In this document: piece after piece, positions 43,707 through 57,713 of the stretch
Layout: the number at the start of each line of letters is the position of its first letter
Position numbering within the stretch: the stretch's first letter is position 1
Assembly (NCBI GenBank): GCA_037074765.1
Contig: JBAMDO010000032.1
Coordinates: 248,001-312,000 of the forward strand
Length of the DNA stretch: 64,000 bases
Direction of reading: 5' to 3'
From: Mansonella perstans
Taxonomy: Eukaryota; Nematoda; Chromadorea; Rhabditida; Onchocercidae
The notes under the pieces: model-generated
The model's database searches: none
What the model was told of the DNA's origin: nothing
The model's input: the letters and a program-made list of their open reading frames with translations, nothing else
Program-made: the position numbers and the translations under genes

Positions 43707-46700
43707 ATGCAAACCAAAGCAAATTCCATTACAACATTACTGCTACGGGATTTTCCGAATCCGAATGACGACAGCAACGAAATGAACGACCAGTGGGAAA
43801 TTAAACGTTTATTTGATATTGATAAGGTTTGTCAAATTTTTACTCCTTCATATTCATCACAAGTAACATTTGTTTGTATCGAATATACCATTTTGCCAAT
43901 AATCATTAGTCATTAGCTGTAATATGGTTTAAAATGCTTTTGTTTCATTTCATCACTTTTCTGGGTAGATTTTCCTCAAAAGTTATTTCGAAAACAAAGT
44001 AAAGCGAAAACTTTTTTGATTAGCATCAGGAATTTAAACTCATTTGAATAATTTGATAAGCAACAGCGGTTTTTCTAAGGTAATGGCAGAGTATTTGTGC
44101 TTTCTTGCATCTTATTCATCTATTACCTTTCCACAGCTATTCACTTCCATCTCAGCGAAGCTCAAATATAACTCTTCTAACTGAACCATATCAATGGACA
44201 TATCTCCTATTTCTCCTTTTTTTTAAGGAACTGACAAAAATGTTTTCAAAATTATCAAATATCTAGGATTGAAGAATGGACTTATTTTATTCAAAATCAT
44301 ATCTTATATATTGCAAGTACTTCCAATCTAACCCGCTTAAGTTTTCACAATTGTAACTGCATAGGATCAATCCTGCTGTTGTCATCCTTTCTTAATGACA
44401 TGTAGATGTAAAACTTCACTTCCTTATAAGCTATTCAAAATGTTTTCGGGGATTGTTTTCACAAATTACTTCGCTTTGATCAATAATGGAAATAAATTAA
44501 AATTGTTGAAAATGCAATGAGAGAGAGACATGTTTAACCATAATACTGCTAAAATAGCTGCCCTATGAGTGAGGATGGAGTTAGTGCTCGGTTTTTCACT
44601 TCGGGAATGCATGCAAAGAAAGCCTCAATCAATGGTTCTATATTCCTTCCACATAGTAAAATACATTTTTACGAAAGAATCATCCTTTGATGTTACACAA
44701 CATAAAACATTTCTACACAGTACATTTCTCTTTATGCTATTAATCCTTATTCTTTTTTATTTTATACTGAAAATTACCGAAATTTATTGCCTGATACTTC
44801 TCAAAATTCTACTCATCATATTGGATTGTGGCCATTGCGCCATGTAAGAATGTTTCCTAAGGCTTTTTATTAATTTTTTGTTCCTTGCAAGCGTAATATG
44901 TTTGATATTTTGTAGAACGCTTGTGATAATGGAAGAAAATAAAAATTGTAGAGGAGTATTTTCGGTATTAAAGCAATGAAGCGATTTATATAGAGAATAG
45001 AATCTTGTCTTCTTTAGTTTAGTAATGAGTATGAACGATGAGCGGGTATTATTCCATACATGGGAAGTTTCATTTCTTGACTGCTTTCATTGAAGATTAA
45101 TAAATTTTTTTTTAAAATAAATTGATTCAATTTTCATCTTTATTATTAATGCAAGTATAAGCTTTAAAATGTAAGAGCCCAATTAGAAAGTACTGTTTAG
45201 CTTTGTGTCACTTTGTTATTTCAAGATCTTGGATGTCGTGAAAATGCAATTAAAATTAGTTGCATAAGGGCCTATCAAATAGTTTACTGCTTCTATAATG
45301 CAAAGATATGTAGGAGCCAACAAATGTTGATGTTGATGTGACTCTATTCTGATGAACTTGTTATTGAAAGTATAAAAACAGTTACTGGGAACACGTATAA
45401 CTCCGAACAACAGGCTGTTTTGGGAACTCGATCAGTCTATTCTTCGGGAACTTAGCGAAATAACAATGTTATTTGTCCAAAATTGATTTTAAATGGCTGA
45501 TTTTAGATGACAGTATCCAAATTTGATTTTAGATGGTTGTTGGTTGGAAGAAATATGCGCGAATAATTTTACCTCACATTGGTCTCATTATCTTGTCGTT
45601 GCTGTACACTGTTGGTGGTGCACTTGCATTTTATCATTTGGAACGACCCTATGAGACTGCTGTGAGACGGGAAAGTTTGAGAAATATTTCCGCTCAAAGA
45701 AAGCAAATGGTTGATGAATTATGGGTTATGCTGAACGATGAATCAGTCTCAGATGGTATTGACAAATTTTAATAAATGCAAAATGATGGAGTTATTCGAT
45801 CATTAAAATAAAATTTAGGACTGCCAGAATTTTGAATTCAATGAAATGATCAACCGACTAAAACATTTAAATAATAGTTGACATGTTTATTGTTTTGCTG
45901 CTCGTACCTATTGACCAATTGAAGGAATTTGATATTAACTTGGTCATGTTATGCGATATATGAATGTTTATCTTTTACCCAAATTATGATCCGCTGATTA
46001 TTTACAGAGGAAGTTAAGCGTTTAGCTATCCATCATGTAGACAACGTGACACGAGTATTGTTTGAGGCCTTTGACACACATTACATTAGTGCCTCACATC
46101 TACAAAATAGCAGTGCAGCGGCTACAATTGATAATTTCATGGAGGAAGAAGAATATAGCTGGACCTTCACGACAGCTCTATTCTTCACTGCTACTCTTTT
46201 GACAACAATTGGTAAAGTTTTTTAAAGATTTTTTTTCATTTATCTTCTTTGGTTCATTAAATATCATATTTAATTCAGGTTATGGTAATTTAGTACCGGT
46301 GACATTTCAAGGACGCATGTTTTGCATTGTTTATGCTCTGTTCGGTGTACCACTTGTACTTATCACTGTTGCTAATATCGACAAATTCCTGAGTGAAAAT
46401 ATTATTTGGCTGTATGCAAAGTATGTGGCATGTTTAAATGACCTAAAAGGCTGAATGGATCTCTTCAATCTCAAAACTACTACTTTCATTAAATTCTAAT
46501 ATATAGAATATATGCAGATATGCAAAAACCAAAAAAAAGTACAAAGAGAAGAAAAGTGCACATATCACATCAATGGTCGGTGAAATAAGTGCTACTGTAA
46601 AGGATCAGCTATTACAAGTGGGTTTAATCGTTTAGTTAGAAGTAGATTGAATCGAAATTCATTTTGTGGCAATTGTAGTTCCGACTGGAATCGTATATTT

Positions 46701-47857
46701 CGATACCGATTCTATTGATTGTTGGAATGCTACTTGGTTATATCACAATTGGTGCTGTTTTGCTTTCTTCATGGGAACATTGGGATTTCTTCTCTGGTTT
46801 TTACTTCTCATTTATTACGATGACTACAGTTAGTTTATCATCTGGATTGTTGCTTGATTTTGTACGCCCCTTACATCTTTGGTAGGAATTAGTTATTTTA
46901 ACAAATGGAAGGATGAATTATTGAAGAAAATAAGGACAATAAAATGAGAAGATTTTGAAATTTCAGCAGATATTTTGGTTTTGAGAAATTGTTCATTCGG
47001 TTATCTTTCATCCTAATTTTTGATCAAATATTATTCAGTTGGAAAATTTTGGTTGTTCTTGTTTAAATTTTGTAAAACCAGATTTGCTTCCAGGTTGGAT
47101 TTGGCGATATCGTACCAGTGAAGCAAGAATACTTTTTATTCGATCTTTTCTACATTGTTGTTGGATTAGCCATAACGTTTGTTTGTTTAGACTTTCTTTT
47201 CGGTTTCTAACAAATACTTGAAGTTCAAAATAAACTTTTACAGTACGATGTGTATTGATCTGGTTGGAATTCAATATATTCGCAAGATTCATTATTTTGG
47301 ACGAGCTATTAAAGATGCCCGTTACGCCCTTGTGAATTTTGGTGGAAGAATGGTACATGTTCCGGATTTAATGCGATATGCATATGTTTTACATCAGGTA
47401 TATATTTCTGAATTAAAGCGTCACTCTTTCATTCCTCTCAGGTAGTCAACTCTGAAGAGAGTTACTGAGCCTCAGTCAACACTTGATATTTAATGTAGAG
47501 TGATGATATACTGAACTAGTTAGATATGGCTTTCAAATAAATTAACTTGAGCTATTTTCCCTAATCTCTTCAGTCTTTCCAAAAACTTTCCTCATATTAG
47601 TCGTACGAGTCAGATTCTAATCTATGCAGTGCAACGTACAATTCCTCATAATAGCTACTCGAGTTGTTATACATGATCTTAATTTTCAGAAATACGGTCA
47701 AAAAAGGGGACACCAGATGCGGCTAAAAGGAGCCTATATACCAGAAGATTTACCGCTTATTCGATACATCGATTATGGATCATTAGCTAGTGAAGACAGC
47801 CGAATGCACTTCTTCACTAATATATTCAATAAACCTAATGAACTTAGTACGGTTTAA
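43707..47857 (+). CDS. Two-pore-domain (TWK/K2P) potassium channel
   Basis: Background K+ channel of the plasma membrane. Exons: 43707-43826, 45533-45755, 46008-46211, 46279-46420, 46518-46617, 46679-46828, 47094-47176, 47244-47397, 47690-47857. They give 447 aa. A 40-residue cytosolic N terminus is followed by TM1 (ARIILPHIGLIILSLLYTVG) and an extracellular cap containing possible N-glycosylation sites (NIS, NVT, NSS). P1 has filter TTIGYG (about 180-185). TM2 and a Lys-rich loop (KYAKTKKKYKEKK) follow, then TM3 (SIPILLIVGMLLGYITIGAV). P2 has filter TTVGFG (about 312-317) and leads into TM4. The C-terminal tail contains HYFGRAIKDARYALVNFGGR, typical of nematode TWK channels. Intron 1 is 1.7 kb. 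I cannot say which TWK subfamily it belongs to. Confidence 0.92.
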
Positions 47858-48210
47858 TAGGAAATAAGCCTACCACTATCTATTCACATCAAAATTCCGA
47901 TTTAGCTCCGAGAAATGTTAAAGAAAAACTTCGGAATCTTGCCGAACTATAGCCGATGAATGTTTCATTCCAGTTGCTCAAGTTAAAAGAAGTCTGCAGT
48001 TCAAAAAGTTATGCCAGGACTATAAAAAGAAGTAGATTCTTACTAAACAGTCATTAAAATACTAGTTGAGGCATTTTACCAAGTATAGCTCAGCGAGGAT
48101 TCAAGATACCTAATCAGCTTTTCAATGATTGGACTACGCTTATCAAATTTCAACCATGATTTGAGAACTCAACAAATTTCAAACAAAATTTGGGAACTTA
48201 TATAGTCAGA
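47858..48210 (+). other. 3' region of the K2P gene, no further gene
   Basis: AT-rich downstream sequence without recognisable coding features. Confidence 0.5.
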
Positions 48211-48215
48211 ATAAT

Positions 48216-48860
48216 AAACCAAGTTGCTGCAAAAGTAATCGCAGTTTCATTCTAATGAAATTTTGTTGCTAATACTGGTACACAGTTTTCAATAAATGTG
48301 GATGTATTATATATTGTTTTAATGCGTTTTTTGTAGTTTTTGCTATTGACAGTTTACTGTTTAACTTGTTTGCATCTAATTTCGATTAAGAAAATGATTT
48401 TAGATAAGAAGATGATAAGAGTTCAAAATGAGTTTTAAAATAGCACAGGCAATTGGTAATATCAGCAGTGCATTTGATCAAGGATTTGCCATGTCAAACA
48501 CTCTAGTGATATAATCTTGTGATTTACGAAAAGTTTGGAAGAAGATCAATAAAAAATAAAATCAACTGAATTTCACAATGATTAATCGATAGAATTCAAC
48601 AGAAGTGATTCTTTTGCAACTGCAAGTGACTTTTTCACTATCCGAAAACTCAAAGCATCCTACAGTAATTTGATTTTCAACGGAAATAAAAAAGGTCAAA
48701 ATTGCCATATAAGTCCATGTTTCATGAACTAATCAAAAAAGAAAATTTTTCCTTATTGTGCGGAGCAAACAACAGTGATCGGATCTGACACAAGACGAAA
48801 TAGATTTATATGATAACCGCAATGATTTATTTTAATAATTGGGCAGATCAATTTATTGTT
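48216..48860 (+). mobile_element. Decayed mariner-family transposon
   Basis: ACCAAGTTGCTGCAAAAGTA at 48218 matches the style of terminal repeats of cecropia-type mariners, whose consensus has the form TTGGTGCAAAAGTAATTGCG. About 170 bp later, broken frames recall mariner transposase: MILDKK, then NISSAFDQGFAMSN resembling the N-terminal helix-turn-helix region. Near 48800, DEIDLYDNRND resembles the DEKWILYDN catalytic block. Many stops and frameshifts are present, and the 3' terminal repeat was not found, so the right end is approximate. Confidence 0.55.
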
Positions 48861-49008
48861 CTGCCAGCCAGGTTAACTTGAATTTGTTTTCGAAAAGAGC
48901 ACAATACTCAGTTACCAATCATAAAAGTGGATAGATCTGTTAAAAACCAGATAAAGTTTCAATAAATTATTCAGTGTACACTTAATTTCGGTCAAGCTAA
49001 TATTACAG

Positions 49009-49200
49009 ACAAAGCAAAAAAGAAGACAGAAATAGGGCTTGAACTTCAAACAGTATGGCTAAAATTACAAATTCAAGAATGTGACCGAACAATATTCAAC
49101 TTGGAAAAGGAAATTCGAGGCAAAAATGCCACTGTCGTTGACAGATGTCAGCTTATCGAACATCTAGCAATCCTACTATAAGCAGTCTTCACTTAAGCAG
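49009..49200 (+). pseudogene. Exon-like relic encoding a coiled-coil segment
   Basis: TATTACAG precedes an open frame reading EIGLELQTVWLKLQIQECDR and then TIFNLEKEIRGKNATVVDRC. It stops at 49179-49181, and 20 nt later lies a perfect AG|GTAAGA donor. A one-base frameshift near the end would let the exon reach that donor. The heptad-like, charged sequence faintly resembles a tektin rod, but I would not assign it. It lies between the mariner relic and the 3' end of copd-1, on the opposite strand to copd-1. Confidence 0.35.
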
Positions 49201-49419
49201 GTAAGAATTACCCCTAATGTATAATTTATATCGAAAGGCAAACTAAAATGCCATTTTCAAACTGATGAATGAATTGAACTATTTTCTTAATAATAAATTA
49301 TTTATCGATCAGTTATTCTACTTTAAATTACGTCCGAAATTTTAACCAATATTTTGAACAAAATATGGGAAATTTTTTTCCGAAAATAGCAGTTTAAAAA
49401 TCCCCAATGAAATAAAACT

Positions 49420-52400
49420 TCAGATTATTTCGAACTTCTCAGTAATCAAACGACTCTCCGTAGAATACTGTATCGTTTCGCCTATATCCATCTTTCGTAC
49501 TGATTCTACCTATAAATTAATGAAAATAAACAAGGCAAAACCATTGCTCACTCATGTAATTGCAAAATGTTATATAATATTCGAATTCTGGTATGTTACT
49601 GCGACTGTCTCAACTCAAAGACTGCTTTCAATTTTTTTTACAGATCTTAAAAAGCATTTACAAGCTAAATGAATCATACCAGCACATACAAATTTCATAT
49701 AAAGACACATTCTTGAAAAAAGCAAAAAAGAAAACAGATACTCACAGCCATATCACAGAATAAATCTGTGCTTGTGAAGCGAACAGTTACTGGAAAGAAG
49801 TGATTAATTTGGCCATTCGGCGTGCTAAATTCCAAAGAACCAGTTTTATTCGACTCATCAATAACAGGCAAACTCCATACCAGTTGAGATTTTGATTTTA
49901 CATATTCATAAGTACCTTCACATTCCGATATTACTGGAACTGCTGCTGGTCTGGAAAATGTTTGCAAAAATCTGTAAATCACTAATTACATATGCCGCAT
50001 TAATAAGTGGAATCTTAATGTAAAAAAAGAAACAAAAAAACTTTTGGAAACACAAACGGCAGAGGAATGACGATAATAACGCTGTTCAATGTCATATTTT
50101 CAGCCTGAAGTGTATATTCGATATTCACTACGCAGCCATCAGGATTTTCATTTGGCCAGCAATTGACTGAAATCCAAAACCTTTTTGAAAAAGTTTTTGA
50201 TTTGCAGCAGTTTCATTGTTCTAGTATCACTTCTGCTAATTCCACTTCTATCGTTTGAATATAAAAAGTATAAATTTTCCAATGATTTTTCTGCGCAGTG
50301 TATGAATTATTTTTTTATTGATCAGTAGACTTGCATCGTGTGGTTCTTGTAGTTTAATTTTTATTGATTGCTGAGGAGTGCAGCAATTAATTTAAAATTT
50401 TTTCAAACTGAACAACTGCAATAATGATAGCTGACAGAGCAGTCTCTACGAGAATCTAAACAAACTTGAAATGGGAAGCAGTTCTTCGCTGTTCAGAAGT
50501 AGTCGCCACTTCAATACACCAACATCCATATTTACTGGGAACGGCTTCTGTACTGACTTCAATTTCAGCAATGATTTTTGCAACCACTCTTTTTTGTCGA
50601 GATTCGGATGAATCTAAAGAAATAATTAGTATGTACAATAACTAAAAAATATAATATAATAAATATTTCACAATTCATCCTACCTGTAGCTGCGCACCAT
50701 GTTTGTCATTGTTGCTGATTTGAACACAAACGGTAGCAAACTGTGGACCACTTATTAAAAGTGAAGCACTACCCAGTACCTGCAGAAAAAAAAATTATTG
50801 CCATGAATGGTAGTAATAAAAAACGATATACAATGATTTTATATATTCATCAAAATTTTGAGGACTTTAATTCATCTGATTTAATAGCTTAAAAACTGCA
50901 CATTCAATAAACGTTGCAGTGATGATACAGAACGCAAAATGGACATATAAAACACGAAATTCATGAAAAGACATCACACTTCTTCACAAAAATGTTAGTC
51001 TTTCTGAAGAATTTTACATAAGAGTTTATAATATATGTTTATAATATACCTCCCCACTTTCAAGGCCACCATCTCGTGATATTGATGCTGAAAGTTTTTC
51101 TTCAATTTTAATATGAACAGGAGCGTGTGAAACACCAGACGAACCAATTTCTGCACCAGTTCGATGACCAACATCAGCACTATCTGACGCACGTAAAAAG
51201 GTATCGACTATTTGCCCTTGAATAAAATATTTTGGCATTAGTGATGATGACTTGACATTTTATGCATGAGAGAATAAAAAGACCGCGCTAATACATTAAT
51301 GAACCACCAAAGACAGCGATAGTTACGCTCCACTGTGAGATAAGAACTTAACATAGGTTAATTAAAAAGATTATGTTTCTTATACTATCTGTTTTCCAGG
51401 TAGCAGTAATTCCTCGCAACCGCAAAATGTCAATCTTTTTTTAGGGAATTGTATTTGATTTTGATTCCTACCTTTCAACACTGTAAAAATTAAAGAAGTT
51501 TTATCAATTTATTTCTACAAATTTGTATTTTACCGACCTTCTCTCCTTAACTGTTTTAAAAACTGGTCATCATCAGCATTTTTGGAACCAAGCTTCAATG
51601 CTTTGCCGCTTCCACGTGTAGCTGCTGGCGCCTTCGGTTTTGCAGCGAATCGCACAGATGTATCATCAATGATTGCAGTTAAAGGTACCGATGACGAGCT
51701 AATTGCTGTTGCGCTGTTACCTATACCTAAATCATTCAATTTACATAAACAACTTTTGCACAAAACAATACATCATTAGAGAGTTGCAAAAACAAAATAC
51801 CTCTTCCGGTTTTTCGCTGTTCAGCCTTCAACTTCTTCAGCTCCATGGCTTTCTGTGTCATCAATTCATTAGCAGCTCGCTCTTGAGCCTATAAAATGGA
51901 CGATAAGAATGAAAAATTACCATTATCATCTATCCTTACCAATATGAACTTGCATCGCTCAAAAAACTTACGATCTTTATCTGATTAAACACTCGTTCCT
52001 CATGTGAATCCATTTCTGTAAATGTACGTATCTGTGCCAAATTGACATTTTCACGATATCCAAGGGCAACAATTTCATCAAAAGCAAATATGAGATCGAA
52101 TAAATTTGCTTGCATTTCTTTTTCGTCATTTGAGCGGCAGTATTCCGGAATCTACAATATAATTTGAGAACAAACAAAATTTAAAAACTTACACTCATGA
52201 GAAATAAAGCAGGAAAAAAACATATGTAATAACTGACAAATACATAATAAATCATTAGCTCACACCTTTCAGTTTTTTAAGGTAGCTGTTTAACAAATAT
52301 TAGAAGTTACAGTTAATAAATTATCAACAAACTTTTTGTTTGCCAAAATTACTTTCACAAACTTACAAACAAAAACTTATCACTATACAAAATGATCAAC

Positions 52401-53157
52401 TAACCACTCTTGAAAACAGTCGAAGAGTTTCTAAATCTTCCAGAATATTTGATGCTTTGGTGGTGATTAGGACAACGTGTACACTGTCCAGTGGATGAAA
52501 AACATAACGTACACTATCTGTTTCAATAAAAGTATGTTGACGTTGTGCTAAAACGAAAAAATTTTTTTACTCTATCACAGTCAATAAGAAGAAACGAGCC
52601 CTTTGCGTAATCATTCAACACATCCAAACTTATTTCAATACTTCAAATAGTACTGTGTCTCTTTTCAATGATCAGATTAAAAACTGTTTGGTATAGTTTA
52701 AAGCTTAATGCTAAATTATTATTCGGAATGATGACTGATAGCTCTTTGATTAAAAAGCGAACTTACATTTGTCGGAAGCAATTAATTTTGGGAAAGCATC
52801 TAACAATCCTTCTAGTCGAGATTTTGTCATGTCTGAGATGAAAACTCTTGCCAAAAGTGCTAAAGAAGCAACAATATTAACAGCTAAGAAACTGTATAAC
52901 ATCGATTGTACTACCGAATGCTTATCTGTATATTATCAGATCAATGAACATCCACTCAATACTTAAATCAATAAGCTAACAAAAATCCGATCTGATAAAA
53001 AATAAAAAAAGGAAATTAAAAAAAAATTTATCAGTTCTTATCAGTGGTACAGGCATTCAATTCACTGCAAATATTTGAAACATTCTATACATAATGCAAC
53101 AAGTGAAAGCTTACGTTTTCCTGTTTTTGTTATAATTGCTGCTCCAATGAGGACCAT
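49420..53157 (-). CDS. copd-1: Coatomer subunit delta (delta-COP, ARCN1)
   Basis: Core COPI coat subunit for Golgi-to-ER retrograde transport. Exons on minus: 53157-53115, 52859-52767, 52547-52405, 52151-51972, 51888-51801, 51726-51538, 51216-51050, 50779-50684, 50613-50466, 50166-50058, 49950-49746, 49509-49420. They give 516 aa (human 511). The N-terminal longin domain begins [20 protein letters not shown] and contains [19 protein letters not shown] and [21 protein letters not shown] basic helix ([14 protein letters not shown]) leads to a low-complexity linker. The C-terminal mu-homology domain has [20 protein letters not shown] and [19 protein letters not shown] and ends LITEKFEII, as in other delta-COPs. 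The small last exon was identified by this C-terminal match. Exon 7's acceptor is TTCAAG. Confidence 0.95.
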
Positions 53158-53170
53158 CTTTGTTGTCTGA
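53158..53170 (-). promoter_or_regulatory. Probable spliced-leader acceptor of copd-1
   Basis: On minus, ATATTTCAG lies about 10 nt before the copd-1 ATG, with no donor of a 5' exon visible nearby. The close spacing is typical of trans-spliced nematode messages. Confidence 0.45.
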
Positions 53171-54704
53171 AATATTTATAAACTATCATTACTATCTTTC
53201 TTGCAATTTTGTAAATCCATTGTCTTTCTTTTTTCACTAATTCTAATAAAGAAAAACATTGAAAAAAATAATAAAAAAAACCATTGAAAAGAATAGATTT
53301 TATGTTTTTTTTTTTTCAGACGATTCAGAATTAACATTTTATATATGCCAAGATTCCACTAATTAATCAAATAGGTTGAAATTATTTTTTTATAAGAATG
53401 AAGAATGTATTTGTCCTTTCAGGAGGACTAAGAAGAGTAAAAGAGATATTTGATGTTTACACAAATTTTACTAGGTTAACAAAAATGTTTTTCGGATGTA
53501 AAAATTTCAGGAAGTTTTTACATCAAAAAAAAAACTTTCAAAATGTTTCTTCCAAAATTTTAAAATAATGAAAGCAATTTTTCTCAGCGATAAGTGCTTC
53601 TTCTGCTTGTTATTTCTTGTTATTCTTTAAGCAAAACTATTTCTAATTTTTGATAGAATTCTCCTATTAGTGCTATACTATAGTTTTCTATTCCTCACAG
53701 TTTTCTATTCTTGATATTTTAACATATATTTCTAAGGCAAATTAAGAACGTTCCATTTTCTTACTGAATATTTAGAGGCTAATATTTATTATGGTAAGTA
53801 AAAAAAAAAAGAAAAAAGCCTATTATTCTTGACTATATGATTCAATATACCACCTATCTTTTTACCACATTCCACAATTTCTACATTTCCATCATGGATA
53901 AATTCATTGATACGTCGCTTGCTTCATGTACCCACAATGAAATCGTCGTGTTCCACTAGTAAATAATCCATCGATTCTCATTTACAAACCATGATTTCCC
54001 CTTAGCAGTGCATAAATCACAGCGCTATAAGAATAAGGACTTTTGCATAACAGTATCATATTCCATTCCATCTAATCAGTTAGTCTTGAATAGCTTCGCT
54101 GAAGACAATATGCCAGAAACCTCAGTTGCTCTTGGATATTCTAATTATCATTTCTCAATCACCACAACAGTAATTTGACCATGAAAGGTCATGATATTAT
54201 TCTCTATATGGTGTAGCAATTCTATTTCTATGTAAAGGCTGTATTAGATATCTAAATGTAAACATAATTTTTTCTTCTATCTTCAATACATACTACAGAA
54301 TTATTTGAGCATCATTAAAATTGCAATATGCATGTGTAATACGAAATATATGCAACATATCATCATTTATTGAATATAAACATGAATGAGATAAATCTAT
54401 TCAATACAAATCTGCATCTTTCTTATCTGGAAAACCCGTCACGAACGTTATTTAAAACTATAATTGATTAGTAAGGAATAAATTAGTAAAAATAAAACCG
54501 TCATTTTCACAAATAATTCCAAGCTCTAAAAATAAATTGTTTCACTGAAATCAATGAATGTATTTGAAAAATCTAATTTATAGAAAATAATTAAAAAATA
54601 AGCTCGTATTGACTTCGTTGAGACTTTCAAATAATTTCATAACCTAGTCAAAAACAAACGGATTTGATTAAATATCGATTAATAGCAGCGATGGACTAAT
54701 ATAT
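53171..54704. other. Intergenic region between copd-1 and hat-1
   Basis: AT-rich with several A and T runs. It must hold the copd-1 promoter and the hat-1 3' UTR. No exon-like sequence was recognised. Confidence 0.55.
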
Positions 54705-57624
54705 TTAACCATCAACATAATTGATCAATCGTTTAATGACAGTTCGATAACCGGCTAGTTCTTCTTCATAAAGTTGTTCTAATTTGGCTGCTTTCTGCTC
54801 TGTACTCATCTGATTAGCTAGAACTGCAGTATATTCATACTCATCCAAAACACTTGACAGCTTTCTCCAGTCACGTTCACTTCGCTACAAATGCAGCAGC
54901 TATATTTGAGATTTAAAAAGCTGAGCGAAAACTCTGCTTTAGGATTAAAAAAGAGAGTTTATAAAGAACCAAATAAAAATTAGGATTTAAAAAAAAGCCA
55001 AAAAAAAATTCTTTCCTTTTTTCCAGATAAATGAACTTTTTTGTAAAAACAAAAGAGTTTTTAAACAAACAATAGAAAAAAAATGCTTTTCTACCATGCC
55101 TATTCTTCATAGACCTTTTCCCCTGAGATCAAGTAGAAAATCAAAACAACAACATTCGACATATTTTTAACCAGTACAGCCTAAAGCGAAGGATATGGTG
55201 GAAAGTCTAACCTCACACAGATGTGCTACATAATATTTCTATCCACCGCTTGTTAGACATGGTTATATTTTAAAGGAAAAAAAAACTGACTTTAAAAGGT
55301 TTCTCAAGTCTTTTCTTTATATCCAACCGGTATGCTTCCATAGCTTCTTCATCTAGAATATTAATATGATGCAAACGCAGTATTTCATAAACGCGGCGCG
55401 CCTGTTTCTGGAACAAATAATTTAAACTTCAACAAACATCAGCAACTGAATTCCAACTTTGCAAAATTCATGCTTTGAATGAAGCCTACCCAGTCACTGC
55501 AAGCATCACAAAAAGAAAAAAAATTTGGATCAAATCTTTCATACTTCTTTCTGTGTGTAACATATTAATTTTATATACATAAAATTTTATTTAAAACTTG
55601 ATTATAAAAAAGAAAAAATAAAAATAAATGGCAGAAAATATCTTACTGGATTTATTTTAAACCGTGATAAGGCAGCATTTCTCATTTCTTCAGTGAAACC
55701 TTTCTTTAGATTATCTGGATGAAATTCTTTCAAGGTTGAGCAATTGGAACAGTTCACATAATCTCGAGTTGTTGTAAAAGATTCTGCAGGAACTTCCGCT
55801 GAAAAAAAATTACAGTTTTCAGACGAAAGAAAAATGCGAAAACAGGAGAGCATTGACGACGCCACTCAACAGTAAGTGCAGGAAACAAACTAACTGTTCC
55901 ATAGCTTGATTTTTTTACTAAATGTTTTGGTCAATTATTTTTCTTTATGAATTACACAACTACAAAAAATGCCGAAACTAATACCTGTAATATCAACGAC
56001 CTTTGGATCTTGAATTAAGTCGTTATATATTGCTTTCAAAAATCTAGCACCGATACCAGCGCCGCGATATTGTGGCAATAACAAAATCTGGGCAATCCTA
56101 GGTCGAATTTTATTTGGATAGTGATAAAATCTGACGAGTGATGCATATCCTGCAAATGCCACGCGCGAAATCCCATCTTTTTTACATGATTCGTACCTAA
56201 AATAAAACTGTGCAAAATCACATGTAAAGCAAAAATACTGGCACTTAATATCAGTAAATAGTTTAAGCAACATGTACCACTTTATATTCAAAGCTTACAG
56301 AGTTGCATCCAATCCCATAAATAGAACAAAAAGTGTTAAAGCTGAAATATAATATGATCAAAGTCAAAATGGTTTTGGCATATATGAACTTGAGAGCTGG
56401 AAATACATGGACGAAATAAACAAGCAATTGTTGAAAAAATTTGATAAAATGTACAAAACTTACAGCAAATAATGTTGCCATCGTGGATCATCGTTATCTG
56501 TATACTGTGCAGCTTCAATATACCATAAGGCAAGAGTCTGAATACGAGCCAAATATGCATCAAATCTAGGCGAACTTTCGTTAACCATCCAGACCTGCAG
56601 CTCCCGACTACCTGAACTGCCTTATTTGAATATGCCAAATCAGTTACACGATATTTTATCTCCTACCACCGAAAACTTTAAAATTGAGAAAAAACTGCAA
56701 CTTTCGAAGCTAAACAATGACCATTTCCAAAATAATACAGTACATTAATTGAAACATAGAGATATATCACGCTATAAACAATAAAATAGAAACCTAATTC
56801 TCAGAAAAGAATTTCCCAGCAGCTTAATCTTGATATCGTGTAATACATCCGAACGGATGTATCTTGTCAACTGGTCTTTGAAAACAAAGCTTACCAGCGG
56901 TAAATTTAGAAAGGAGCTGTCCATAAGGCCGGAAATCTCTCTGCTCATCCAAACGAGATTTGAAAATGGCGCTTGTCTGGCATAAAACTTCCATTTGTTC
57001 AGCTGGCAACTGTTCTCTCAATTTTCGAATTATATTGTCAGCCTGAAAATTAAAAAAAAAAAAAAAATGCCATAACATATAATCTAACTTAAGCAATAAA
57101 TCAGAAAATAAAACTAACTTTGAATTCTGTTGTGAGCGATGTTATTTCGGCTTTATAACTAATTTCAGGATAGAAATACATAGATGCATCGGTATAATGT
57201 ATAGTGACATTTAGATCTTTGTAACCAAATATTGTTTCGCTAAAATTCAATTTATGAATAGTAGTTAAGTGTTGTTATCTTTGCATGAAATGTAAAGCCA
57301 AATAGTGGAAGTGTTGAAAGCAGTGATCGAGTGTAAGTGATGGACACCTAATGTATTATAATAAAAGCATGAATATGCTTGTAAGAATCAGAGGAAAAAA
57401 TCTGCAATGATTTACTTTTCTCCGAAATGCTGGTAGACATATTCGGGATGATGTCTTTGTGCTGAAGCCATTTCGTTTAGATCAGACACTGAAAAATAAT
57501 CAATAAGTAAGGGCATTATAAAAGAACATATGAGAGTGTTTGGATGAAACTTACCAAAAGTTAGTGATATTGCCTGCACACCATCCACCACAAATTCAGC
57601 ATATTTCTCTTTTACGTTAGACAT
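54705..57624 (-). CDS. hat-1: Type B histone acetyltransferase catalytic subunit HAT1
   Basis: Acetylates newly made histone H4 (K5/K12) with the RbAp46/48 chaperone. Exons on minus: 57624-57555, 57488-57416, 57239-57119, 57042-56895, 56611-56464, 56196-55985, 55798-55647, 55407-55291, 54884-54705. They give 406 aa (human 419). The N-terminal region has YVYQHFGEKNETIFGYKDLN. The central part has QRDFRPYGQLLSKF and ALWYIEAAQYTDNDDPRWQH. The GNAT acetyl-CoA loop is QYRGAGIG (229-236). The proposed catalytic Glu is kept in DITAEVPAES (Glu259, equivalent to Glu276 of human HAT1). The C terminus has QARRVYEILRL and a helical end. The ATG used (57622-57624) lies 37 nt after an ATTATAG acceptor. A more upstream in-frame GTG was not chosen. 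Confidence 0.95.
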
Positions 57625-57713
57625 AGTTATCTCAAAATTCACTGCATAATTATTTCCTATAATGCATAATCATTATAATAAAAATCCCTCAAAAAAATTA
57701 TAGAGATCCTAAA

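Noticed and set aside
44569..44847. 92-codon ORF in intron 1 of the K2P channel
   Set aside because: Hydrophobic noise ORF without splice borders. The channel frame joins exon 43707-43826 to 45533 in phase without it.
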